From: JBBRWO01 sp964388455
GTDB lineage: Bacteria; Actinomycetota; Coriobacteriia; Anaerosomatales; JAAXUF01
Assembly: GCA_964388455.1 (NCBI GenBank)
Contig: CAYMAN010000043.1
Span: 1-13,221, forward strand
Direction of reading: 5' to 3'
Length of the DNA: 13,221 nucleotides
The position numbers were made by a program, and so were the translations under genes. Within the stretch, counting starts at the first letter, position 1. Each line of letters starts with the position of its first letter. Shown piece after piece: positions 1 through 6,142 of this stretch. Below the pieces are notes generated by a model that saw only the letters and a program-made list of their open reading frames with translations, did no database searches and was not told the DNA's origin.

Positions 1-890
1 GCCTCGCAGGCGGCCACCGCCTCTGCGCCGGCTGCGGCGCTTCGATCGCGGTGCGCCAGGTACTGCTCGGCGCGGGTGAGGATCCGGTCGTCGCAGGATG
101 TGCGACCGGCTGTCTCGAGGTCTCGACCACGATCTACCCCTACACCTCGTGGAAGACCCCGTTCATCCACAACGCCTTCGAGAACTCCTCGGCGACGATC
201 TCGGGCGTCGAGGCTGCGTTCAAGGGGCTGAAGCGCGCCGGCAAGATCCCCGCCGACAAGAAGGTCAAGTTCGTCGCCTTTGGCGGCGACGGCGGCACGT
301 ACGACATCGGCCTGCAGGCGCTCTCCGGCGCGATGGAGCGCGGGCACGACATGGTGTACGTCTGCTACGACAACGGCGCATACATGAACACCGGCATCCA
401 GCGCTCGAGCGCCACGCCGTTCGGCGCGTGGGCGACCACGGCCGAGGTCGGCAAGGCGCAGCAGGGCAAGACGCAGCGCCGCAAGGATCTCACCGCGATC
501 ATCGCCGCGCACAACGTGCCCTACGCCGCGCAGGCTTCCGTGAGCCACTGGCGCGACCTGACCGCCAAGGCCGAGAAGGCGTTCGCCGTCGAGGGTCCCG
601 CGTTCTTGAACATCCTCTCGCCGTGCCCGCGCGGATGGCGCACCAAGCCCGAGGACACCATCGGGATCGCGAAGCTGGCCGTGCAGACCTGCTTCTGGCC
701 GCTCTTCGAGGTTGAGGACGGCGAGTGGAGAATCACGCAGAAGGTCGCCAACAAGAAGCCGATCGAGGAGTTCTTGGCGCCCCAGGGTCGCTTCAAGCAC
801 CTCTTCAAGCCCGAGAACGCTGAGCTCCTCGCGGCGATCCAGGTCGAGATCGACCGCTACTGGGATGCCCTACAGAAGCGGTGCATCTGA
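1..890 (+). CDS. porB: Pyruvate:ferredoxin oxidoreductase beta subunit (5'-truncated)
   Basis: This is the thiamine-diphosphate and [4Fe-4S] subunit that decarboxylates pyruvate to acetyl-CoA and passes electrons to ferredoxin in the cytoplasm. The frame is already open at the window edge (first full codon at 3), and 295 residues are visible. A GTG at 51 is not the start, because the cluster motif CAGC (residues 8-11 of the visible part) lies before it. Further cysteines are in GCATGC (33 and 37) and SPCPRGW (208), which match the four-cysteine cluster of the family. The thiamine-diphosphate motif is GDG (95-97) followed 26 residues later by N124. Only a short N-terminal piece is probably missing. 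The gamma, delta and alpha subunits presumably lie upstream, outside the window. The substrate could in principle be another 2-oxoacid, but the sequence around the cluster and the SPCPRGW segment looks like PorB. It is read as the last gene of its operon because a terminator-like hairpin follows. Confidence 0.93.
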   Translation, partial: LAGGHRLCAGCGASIAVRQVLLGAGEDPVVAGCATGCLEVSTTIYPYTSWKTPFIHNAFENSSATISGVEAAFKGLKRAGKIPADKKVKFVAFGGDGGTYDIGLQALSGAMERGHDMVYVCYDNGAYMNTGIQRSSATPFGAWATTAEVGKAQQGKTQRRKDLTAIIAAHNVPYAAQASVSHWRDLTAKAEKAFAVEGPAFLNILSPCPRGWRTKPEDTIGIAKLAVQTCFWPLFEVEDGEWRITQKVANKKPIEEFLAPQGRFKHLFKPENAELLAAIQVEIDRYWDALQKRCI

Positions 891-894
891 ATAT

Positions 895-910
895 TGTGAC
901 GTGCGTCACA
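895..910. promoter_or_regulatory. CRP/GlxR-type operator palindrome
   Basis: TGTGACG-TG-CGTCACA is a perfect inverted repeat with 7-bp arms. It fits exactly the TGTGA-N6-TCACA consensus shared by E. coli CRP, Mycobacterium Crp and Corynebacterium GlxR. It begins four bases after the porB stop codon. Its centre (902.5) is about 70 bp upstream of the start site predicted from the -10-like box at 961-966, a spacing used by class I CRP activator sites. Binding by a CRP/FNR-family protein is inferred, and the regulator gene is not in this window. Confidence 0.6.
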
Positions 911-920
911 GTTAGCATCC

Positions 921-955
921 AACGAGCCTCGGGGAAACTCCTCCCGGGGCTCGTT
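921..955 (+). terminator. Terminator-like hairpin after porB
   Basis: Bases 921-933 (AACGAGCCTCGGG) pair with 943-955 (CCCGGGGCTCGTT). The 13-bp stem has one G-U pair and a 9-base loop. No strong U-run follows, so it is an intrinsic terminator of the weak, high-GC kind or only an RNA-stabilising 3' hairpin. It lies between the CRP-type site and the -10-like box of the next gene. Confidence 0.6.
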
Positions 956-958
956 CGG

Positions 959-966
959 TATACAAT
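959..966 (+). promoter_or_regulatory. -10-like box for the HAMP-GAF-HD-GYP gene
   Basis: TATACAAT contains the -10-like hexamer TACAAT (961-966). No TTGACA-like -35 is visible 16-18 bases upstream, where the terminator hairpin lies, so an activator at 895-910 could be needed. The predicted start near 973 leaves a leader of about 105 bases. Confidence 0.45.
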
Positions 967-977
967 CGCCTAACGCC

Positions 978-1070
978 GCAGCTAAAGCATTAGCTGCTCA
1001 CCGGAGAGGCCGAATGCTCGATTGCCTGCACCGCATGCATGATCTCCACGGGTCCACCGTGCTTGGCATG
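978..1070 (+). promoter_or_regulatory. Structured leader of the HAMP-GAF-HD-GYP gene
   Basis: The leader begins with a perfect hairpin, GCAGCTAA (978-985), loop AGCA, TTAGCTGC (990-997). The loop plus two stem bases, AGCATT (986-991), is complementary to AATGCT (1013-1018). This allows either a pseudoknot or an alternative hairpin that excludes the first. A second element near the start codon pairs CATGC (1034-1038) with GCATG (1066-1070) around an inner stem CACGG/CCGTG (1047-1051 and 1057-1061). It does not match the c-di-GMP-I, c-di-GMP-II or ydaO riboswitch signatures I know. Function unknown. Confidence 0.4.
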
Positions 1071-1078
1071 GGATCCCT

Positions 1079-3664
1079 ATGAAGTCGCGCGCCCTCCTCG
1101 GCTCCCATCTCTACACACAGATCGTCGTGCCGCTAGTGATCGCCTCCATCGTGATCGGTATAGCTGCGAGCGCGGTCGCCGTCTATGCGTTGCGCAGCCT
1201 GACCAACCAGTGGGTCTCGCAGATTACCGAGTCCACAACCCTGAACGTCGCAGAGCGTGTCGATCAGTACGCCAGCCACATGCGTCGCGCCGTGAGCGTT
1301 GCCGTCGAGAACCCCAGGCTGCGTTCGGCCCTGAACCGGGGAGCATTCGGCGAGGTGCAGGCCGAGATGATGCCCGGAAGCATCGCGCTGGACTACGACA
1401 ACACCCTGCTGCTGGATGGCGCCGGGAGCGTGGTTGCGGCGAACGGCCTGAGCGGCATACGGACCGGCGCCAAACCGTTTGAGGCAGACATACTTGCCCG
1501 TGCGAACGCATCGCGAGGTGCCTTCAGTGCCTTCGCAGACGTCGGCGGTCTGTACACGCTGGCAGCGTTCATGCCCGTGAAGTCCGAGACCGGCGTGAAA
1601 TACACGCTGGTCGTCACTCGCGTCATCAACGACCACTTCCTTGGAGATCTCGCTGCATCGATCGGCAGCGCCCACGCCATCTACGGACCTGCGAAGGAAC
1701 TCGTAGCCGTCCACGTCTCGGGCGGCGTGCCACGCGAGGAGCATGCGGCGCTCGTCGGTGCACTGTCGTCTGGTGACTCGCAGGTGAAGGAGGCGGTTCG
1801 CTCGGCGGCAGGGTCAGAGCCGGGCTCCGCACGAGCCAGGATTGGCGGCAATTCGTACCAGACGCGCGCGCAGGAGATGCGTTTGAGCGGCGCCCCCGCC
1901 GATGCTGCGGGGACGATGGGCGGATACGTGGTCGGAGTCGTCAGCCAGAAGGTGTCAGACCAGGCTGCGCGTACCACGATCAACCTCATCATGCTTTGGT
2001 CGGTCGTTGCGGTCCTCGCCCTCGCCGTCTTGGGCGGATGGGTCGCCCGTAGCGTCTCCGCTCCTCTGGTCGCGCTGGCCGAGGGCGCGCGGCGCATTGC
2101 AGACGGGGATTTCACCACAAAGGTGAGTGTCGTCGGCTCCAACGAGGTCGCAGAACTCGCCACCAGCTTCAACGACATGACCGAGTCACTCCAAGAGCGC
2201 TCCGAGTCACTCACCAAGAAGGTGCTGGAGCTTGCCACGCTCTACGAGATGAGCCGTGCGCTGGGATCCACACTCGACATGGATGAGCTCCTCGGCTCGG
2301 TGCTGGACTCGGCGCTGCGCATCTTCGACCTTGGTCTGGGCTACGTGACGCTTCGCGAAAAGGACACGAGCGAGCTTTCCATCCGGGCGGCGCGTGGTGC
2401 GGACAGGGATGAGACCACCGCGATTCGTTCATCGATGTCTGAGTGGGTCGTCCGAGAGGGCCGTCCGCTCATCTTCAATCCCGATCCGGCTGCCGGCGCC
2501 GATCGCATCGATGTCGTGACTGGTGCGAAGGCCGCCCTGTGCGTGCCACTGGTGTCAGCCGAGGGAACCATCGGCTCGATCACCATCGGCTCGAATGACG
2601 CCGCGTATCGCTTCAACAGCGACGACGTACGACTGCTCTCGACAATCGCCAATCACGTCACGATCGCTGTAGGCAATATCGAGCTGTTCACCAGTCTCCA
2701 GGAGGCGTACCTGGCGACCGTGCGTTCACTCGCCGCGGCGGTCGACGCCAAGGACACCTACACCCGCGGCCACTCTGATAGGGTCGCCAGCTACGCGACG
2801 CTCATCGCCGAGCAGCTTGGACTCTCAGGCGAGCAGCGCACGGCGCTCGAGATGGCTGCGTACCTGCACGACATCGGCAAGATCGGCGTCAAGGAGGACA
2901 TTCTCCTCAAGCCCGGCATGCTCTCCGACGACGAGATGGACCAGATGAGGCATCATCCGCTCATCGGCGCCAACATCCTCAAGCCCGTTGCGTTTCCGTG
3001 GGCCATCACACCGGTCGTACGTCACCATCACGAGCACTACGACGGCAGCGGCTATCCTGCCGGTCTGACAGGTGAGGAGATCCCGCTGCTCGCGCGGATT
3101 CTGACCGTCGCCGACTCCTATGAGGCCATGACCGCGGATCGTCCGTATCGCGCAGGTCGTTGTTCTGCCGAGGCGGTCGCGGAGATGCGTCGTTGCGCCG
3201 GTTCGCAGTTCGATCCCCGCGTGGTCGAGGTGCTCGCACAGATCGTCGAGGAGCTCGAGCTCACCGGCGACGGCCTGCTCTCGGAGTCGGTCGATACGGT
3301 TGCGCCCGACGAGGCGCGTGCGATCTTCTCGGCAGTGGTGGACGGGGTGTTCTCGAGTTTCAGGCGTCTGGGTGGTCCGCGTCTCGCGAGCAACGTCGAG
3401 GCCGAGATCGACTCGTTCATGCGTACGGAGTGCATGCCGTTCCTGCTCGCGCGTGGTCGCGTCGTATTCACCGAGGATGCTTCACCCATCACTGCGTTCG
3501 AGGTCGAGCAGATGCGAATGGCGCTTGCCGAGATGGACTCGGCGATGGGTCGCGTTTCGGGCACGACGCTCGTCGAGCACTTCTACGCGGATGCGTATGA
3601 CGGGCTTTCGGCGCGTATGCGACACCTGGCCGGCGTGCTGCGCTTCCGCGAGCCGCTCCACTAG
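1079..3664 (+). CDS. Membrane HAMP-GAF-HD-GYP protein, probable c-di-GMP phosphodiesterase
   Basis: The 861-residue protein is predicted to hydrolyse the second messenger c-di-GMP. Order of parts: membrane segment (about 13-36), extracytoplasmic Cache-like sensor region (37-300), second membrane segment (about 300-322), HAMP (321-375), GAF (about 385-537), HD-GYP (about 547-700), and a C-terminal extension (about 728-861) that I do not recognise. Catalytic motifs are intact: HDIGK at 597-601, HHH at 649-651, and GYP within DGSGYP at 658-660. A conserved VADSYEAM segment follows. The extension is acidic and looks helical, and it contains two cysteines-poor amphipathic stretches rather than a DNA-binding motif. 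ATG 1079 is the first start after an in-frame stop at 1040-1042; its Shine-Dalgarno (GGGA, 1070-1073) is weak. Upstream lie a CRP-type site and a structured leader. The phosphodiesterase assignment follows from motifs; the signal sensed outside the cell is unknown. Confidence 0.9.
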   Translation: MKSRALLGSHLYTQIVVPLVIASIVIGIAASAVAVYALRSLTNQWVSQITESTTLNVAERVDQYASHMRRAVSVAVENPRLRSALNRGAFGEVQAEMMPGSIALDYDNTLLLDGAGSVVAANGLSGIRTGAKPFEADILARANASRGAFSAFADVGGLYTLAAFMPVKSETGVKYTLVVTRVINDHFLGDLAASIGSAHAIYGPAKELVAVHVSGGVPREEHAALVGALSSGDSQVKEAVRSAAGSEPGSARARIGGNSYQTRAQEMRLSGAPADAAGTMGGYVVGVVSQKVSDQAARTTINLIMLWSVVAVLALAVLGGWVARSVSAPLVALAEGARRIADGDFTTKVSVVGSNEVAELATSFNDMTESLQERSESLTKKVLELATLYEMSRALGSTLDMDELLGSVLDSALRIFDLGLGYVTLREKDTSELSIRAARGADRDETTAIRSSMSEWVVREGRPLIFNPDPAAGADRIDVVTGAKAALCVPLVSAEGTIGSITIGSNDAAYRFNSDDVRLLSTIANHVTIAVGNIELFTSLQEAYLATVRSLAAAVDAKDTYTRGHSDRVASYATLIAEQLGLSGEQRTALEMAAYLHDIGKIGVKEDILLKPGMLSDDEMDQMRHHPLIGANILKPVAFPWAITPVVRHHHEHYDGSGYPAGLTGEEIPLLARILTVADSYEAMTADRPYRAGRCSAEAVAEMRRCAGSQFDPRVVEVLAQIVEELELTGDGLLSESVDTVAPDEARAIFSAVVDGVFSSFRRLGGPRLASNVEAEIDSFMRTECMPFLLARGRVVFTEDASPITAFEVEQMRMALAEMDSAMGRVSGTTLVEHFYADAYDGLSARMRHLAGVLRFREPLH

Positions 3665-3691
3665 GTTGCGGGCGCCGTGCCATGCGAGGTG

Positions 3692-3705
3692 GCATCTGCA
3701 GATGC
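3692..3705. promoter_or_regulatory. 14-bp perfect palindrome upstream of lysC
   Basis: GCATCTGCAGATGC is self-complementary over all 14 bases. It ends 7 bases before the -10-like box at 3713-3718, so it would sit in the spacer or -35 region of the lysC promoter, where a repressor could act. It overlaps a second inverted repeat, TGCCA (3678-3682) with TGGCA (3690-3694). Together these follow the HD-GYP stop codon (3664) and could instead be a weak terminator for that gene. No known operator consensus was recognised. Confidence 0.4.
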
Positions 3706-3709
3706 TTCC

Positions 3710-3788
3710 CCCTACAATCGGGTAGAACCTTAACGCGCAGGTTGCACCGCAGATTCTTGCGGCGCATCGCACACTTCAGCTTGTAGGG
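3710..3788 (+). promoter_or_regulatory. Candidate three-way-junction leader of lysC
   Basis: CCCTACAA (3710-3717) is perfectly complementary to TTGTAGGG (3781-3788), which includes most of the Shine-Dalgarno AGGGA (3785-3789). The enclosed 63 bases hold two hairpins: AACCT (3726-3730) with AGGTT (3739-3743), and a longer stem 3744-3751 with 3758-3765 that has one mismatch. If transcribed as a unit, this would be a closed three-stem structure hiding the ribosome-binding site. It is far smaller than a lysine riboswitch and lacks its conserved blocks. Confidence 0.35.
3713..3718 (+). promoter_or_regulatory. -10-like box for lysC
   Basis: TACAAT lies 80 bases before the lysC ATG and is identical to the hexamer upstream of the first HD-GYP gene. 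No clear -35 is seen. Its bases also form part of the 8-base complement to the lysC ribosome-binding region, so it may instead be transcribed if RNA starts further upstream. Confidence 0.4.
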
Positions 3789-3798
3789 AAACTCAGAT

Positions 3799-5064
3799 AT
3801 GGCTCTCGTTGTCACCAAGTTTGGCGGAACCTCGGTCGGCAGCACCGAGCGCATCCGTGCGGTTGCTCAGCGGCTGGTGGCACGCAAGCGTGCCGGAGAT
3901 GACGTCGTTGCGGTCGTCTCGGCGATGGGGCACGTCACCGATGAGCTGGTCGAGCTCGCACGCGACATCACTCCCGAGCCTCCCGAGCGCGAGATGGACA
4001 TGCTGCTCTCGACTGGCGAGCAGGTCTCGATCGCGCTGCTTGCGATGGCCATCATCGCCGAGGGGCAGGACGCCGTGTCGTTCACAGGCGCGCAGGTGGG
4101 CATCGTGACCGACAGTGTCCACAGTAAGGCCAAGATCACCGAGGTCCGCGCCGACCGCGTCCGCGCGGCCATCGCCGAGGGCAAGATCGTCATCGTCGCC
4201 GGTTTCCAGGGAATGACCGCCGACGGCATCATCACCACACTGGGCCGCGGCGGCTCCGATACGACAGCGGTGGCTGTGGCCGCCGGCATAGGCGCCGACG
4301 TCTGCGAGATATACACGGACGTCGACGGCGTCTTCACCGCCGACCCGCGCGTAGAGCCCGCGGCTCGCAAGATCGAAGTGCTCTCCTACGAGGAGATGCT
4401 CGAGATGGCGGCGAGTGGCGCGGGTGTCCTGCAGATGCGCAGTGTCGAGTTCGCACGTAACCACGGCGTGGTCATCCACTGCCGTTCTTCCTTTCACGAC
4501 GCACAGGGCACCATCGTCAAGGAGGCCGACGAAACCATGGAGCAGGCAATCATCTCGGGTGTCACGCATGACACCTCCGAGGCAAAGGTCACACTTCGCG
4601 ACGTACCCGACCATCCCGGCGTCGCGGCGCGCGTCTTCACAGAGCTTGCCACCGCCCACGTGAACGTCGACATGATCATCCAGAACGTGTCCGAGGCGGG
4701 CATGACCGACATCTCGTTCACGGTACCCAAAGACGATCTGCCCCGCGCCAAGCGCGCCGTGGGCGACGTCTGCACGGAGCTCGGCGCTCGCGAGTGGTCG
4801 GTCGATGAGTCGATCGCGAAGATCTCGCTGGTGGGCGCGGGAATGAAGACCCACCCGGGTATCTCGGCGAAGATGTTCTCCACACTCGCGGAAGCGGGCG
4901 TTAACATCGACCTCATCTCGACATCGCCGATCCGCATCAGCTGCGTCATCTCCGCGGCGCAGGTCGAAGCGGCCGTGCGCAGCCTGCACGCGGCGTTCGG
5001 GCTCGACACCGATGAGATCGTGGCCGAGGTCTCACCCGCGGCATGCGCAGGGGGAGCGAACTGA
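3799..5064 (+). CDS. lysC: Aspartate kinase (aspartokinase, alpha subunit)
   Basis: It phosphorylates aspartate to aspartyl-4-phosphate, the committed step toward lysine, diaminopimelate, threonine and methionine. The 421-residue protein has the kinase signature KFGGTSVGS at 7-15, the STGEQVS segment, the GRGGSDTTAVA segment, and TDVDGVFTADPR. Two tandem ACT regulatory domains follow (about 255-410), including the GAGM…HPGISAKMF repeat. The length and layout match Corynebacterium glutamicum aspartokinase, which is made as overlapping alpha and beta chains and is inhibited jointly by lysine and threonine; that control is expected but not shown here. One variation is GHVTDEL where many homologues have GDTTDEL. 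The ATG at 3799 has AGGGA at 3785-3789. The stop overlaps the asd start by one base, so the two genes are almost certainly co-transcribed. Confidence 0.97.
   Translation: MALVVTKFGGTSVGSTERIRAVAQRLVARKRAGDDVVAVVSAMGHVTDELVELARDITPEPPEREMDMLLSTGEQVSIALLAMAIIAEGQDAVSFTGAQVGIVTDSVHSKAKITEVRADRVRAAIAEGKIVIVAGFQGMTADGIITTLGRGGSDTTAVAVAAGIGADVCEIYTDVDGVFTADPRVEPAARKIEVLSYEEMLEMAASGAGVLQMRSVEFARNHGVVIHCRSSFHDAQGTIVKEADETMEQAIISGVTHDTSEAKVTLRDVPDHPGVAARVFTELATAHVNVDMIIQNVSEAGMTDISFTVPKDDLPRAKRAVGDVCTELGAREWSVDESIAKISLVGAGMKTHPGISAKMFSTLAEAGVNIDLISTSPIRISCVISAAQVEAAVRSLHAAFGLDTDEIVAEVSPAACAGGAN
4519..4536 (+). promoter_or_regulatory. Internal Shine-Dalgarno inside lysC
   Basis: AAGGAGG (4519-4525) is a full seven-base match to the 16S rRNA tail. 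It lies 11 bases before an in-frame ATG at 4537. It is stronger than the ribosome site of the full-length lysC start. The position corresponds to the internal start used for the beta chain in Corynebacterium and Bacillus aspartokinases. Confidence 0.6.
4537..5064 (+). CDS. lysC: Aspartokinase beta subunit from internal start (ACT domains only)
   Basis: An in-frame ATG (Met247 of the full protein) would yield a 175-residue chain made almost entirely of the two ACT domains. In C. glutamicum and B. subtilis the equivalent internal start is known to give the small beta chain of an alpha2-beta2 enzyme, of about 170 residues. The new N-terminus, MEQAIISGVTHDTSEAKVT, falls just before the first ACT domain, where a functional start is expected. 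This is an alternative product of lysC and not a separate gene. Evidence is positional and from the strong ribosome site; the KEAD codons would produce part of the same sequence by coding need alone. Confidence 0.55.
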   Translation: MEQAIISGVTHDTSEAKVTLRDVPDHPGVAARVFTELATAHVNVDMIIQNVSEAGMTDISFTVPKDDLPRAKRAVGDVCTELGAREWSVDESIAKISLVGAGMKTHPGISAKMFSTLAEAGVNIDLISTSPIRISCVISAAQVEAAVRSLHAAFGLDTDEIVAEVSPAACAGGAN

Positions 5065-6086
5065 TGGCCTGGTCAAAGCCTATGCCTGCCAACCCGGTCG
5101 TAGCCGTCGCGGGAGTGACCGGTGCCGTGGGCCGAGAGATGCTGCTCACTCTCGAGCAGCGCGGCTTTCCGGCGTCACGCGTGATCGCACTGGCAAGCGC
5201 CCGCTCCGCCGGTAAGCGCGTGCCGTTCGCGGGTGGGGAACTGGTCGTCGAGGAGATGACCGAGGCTTCCTTCGATGGCGTCGACATCGCGCTGTTCTCG
5301 GCGGGCGCAAGCGTCAGCAAGGCGATGCGTGCAGCGTGTGTCGCTGCCGGCTGTGTGATGATCGACAACTCGTCGGCGTTTCGCATGGACGAGGACGTGC
5401 CGCTGGTCGTGCCAGAGGTCAATGCCGAGGACGTCGCGTGGCACTCCGGCGTTATCGCCAACCCCAACTGCTCGACCATCCAGATGGTGGTGGCCCTCAA
5501 GCCGCTCGCCGATCTGGCACCGATCACGCGTGTTGTCGTCTCGACCTATCAGGCTGCCAGCGGTGCGGGCCAGGCGGCGATGGACGAGCTCTACAACCAG
5601 AGCGCCGAGTTCCTGCGAGGCCAGGAACTGAAGGTAGAGCAGTTCGCGCACCGCATCGCATTCAACTGCATCCCGCAGATCGACGTCTTCCTCGGCGACG
5701 GGTCGACCAAAGAAGAGTGGAAGATGGTCGTCGAGACCAAGAAGATCATGCATGCGCCCGACATCCAGGTGGCCGCGACGTGCGTGCGCGTGCCTGTGCT
5801 GCGCTGTCATTCCGAATCGATCAACGTCGAGTTCTCGGCGCCGGTGACGGTTGATGACGCCCGCGCTGCGCTTGAGGCCGCCCCCGGCATCAAGGTGCTC
5901 GACGATCCTGCCGATAAGAACTATCCGATGCCCGCGTTACTTGAGGGCACGGACGATACCTACGTAGGAAGGCTGCGCGTGGACCTCACCGTGCCTCATG
6001 GGCTCGCGTTGTGGGTCGTGGCAGACCAGCTTCGCAAGGGCGCAGCATTGAACGCCGTGCAGATTGCCGAGGCACTTCTCGGCTGA
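5064..6086 (+). CDS. asd: Aspartate-semialdehyde dehydrogenase
   Basis: It reduces aspartyl-4-phosphate to aspartate-4-semialdehyde with NADPH, directly following LysC. From ATG 5064 the protein has 340 residues, normal for the family. The N-terminal nucleotide-binding motif is AVAGVTGAVG. The catalytic cysteine is Cys136 in NPNCSTIQ. The substrate and acid-base residues lie in CVRVPVLRCHSESI, with His249. The start is chosen at 5064 because AGGGGGAG (5049-5056) lies 7 bases before it and because TGATG gives a one-base overlap with the lysC stop, a typical coupled arrangement. An in-frame ATG at 5043 would place that Shine-Dalgarno inside the gene and add seven unconserved residues. No terminator is visible after the stop, so transcription may continue into the two-component genes. 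Confidence 0.96.
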   Translation: MAWSKPMPANPVVAVAGVTGAVGREMLLTLEQRGFPASRVIALASARSAGKRVPFAGGELVVEEMTEASFDGVDIALFSAGASVSKAMRAACVAAGCVMIDNSSAFRMDEDVPLVVPEVNAEDVAWHSGVIANPNCSTIQMVVALKPLADLAPITRVVVSTYQAASGAGQAAMDELYNQSAEFLRGQELKVEQFAHRIAFNCIPQIDVFLGDGSTKEEWKMVVETKKIMHAPDIQVAATCVRVPVLRCHSESINVEFSAPVTVDDARAALEAAPGIKVLDDPADKNYPMPALLEGTDDTYVGRLRVDLTVPHGLALWVVADQLRKGAALNAVQIAEALLG

Positions 6087-6142
6087 GTGAACACAGGTAT
6101 TCGCAAGGGAACGCAACGCAACCCGACGGGCAAGGAGTTGGC

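Noticed and set aside
961..1078. c-di-GMP-I/II or ydaO riboswitch before the first HD-GYP gene
   Set aside because: Individual words such as CAGCTAA look similar, but the order and the conserved junction sequences do not fit.
3767..3792. TPP riboswitch 3' end (GTAGGGAA)
   Set aside because: The CTGAGA and ACCTGATC blocks are missing and a thiamine link to lysC is not expected; the short match is chance.
3719..3798. Lysine riboswitch upstream of lysC
   Set aside because: The leader is under 100 bases, while the lysine riboswitch needs about 175, and none of its conserved purine-rich blocks is present.
3793..4989. 398-codon open frame on the - strand
   Set aside because: It is antisense to lysC over its whole length, has repetitive low-complexity His/Asp/Arg-rich composition, and is a shadow of GC-biased codons.
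5043..5063. ATG at 5043 as start of asd
   Set aside because: It would overlap lysC by 22 bases and has no ribosome site; AGGGGGAG sits correctly for 5064.
6011..6142. GTG at 6011 as start of the response regulator
   Set aside because: It lies inside asd and would add 44 residues unlike any receiver domain; ATG 6143 has a strong Shine-Dalgarno.
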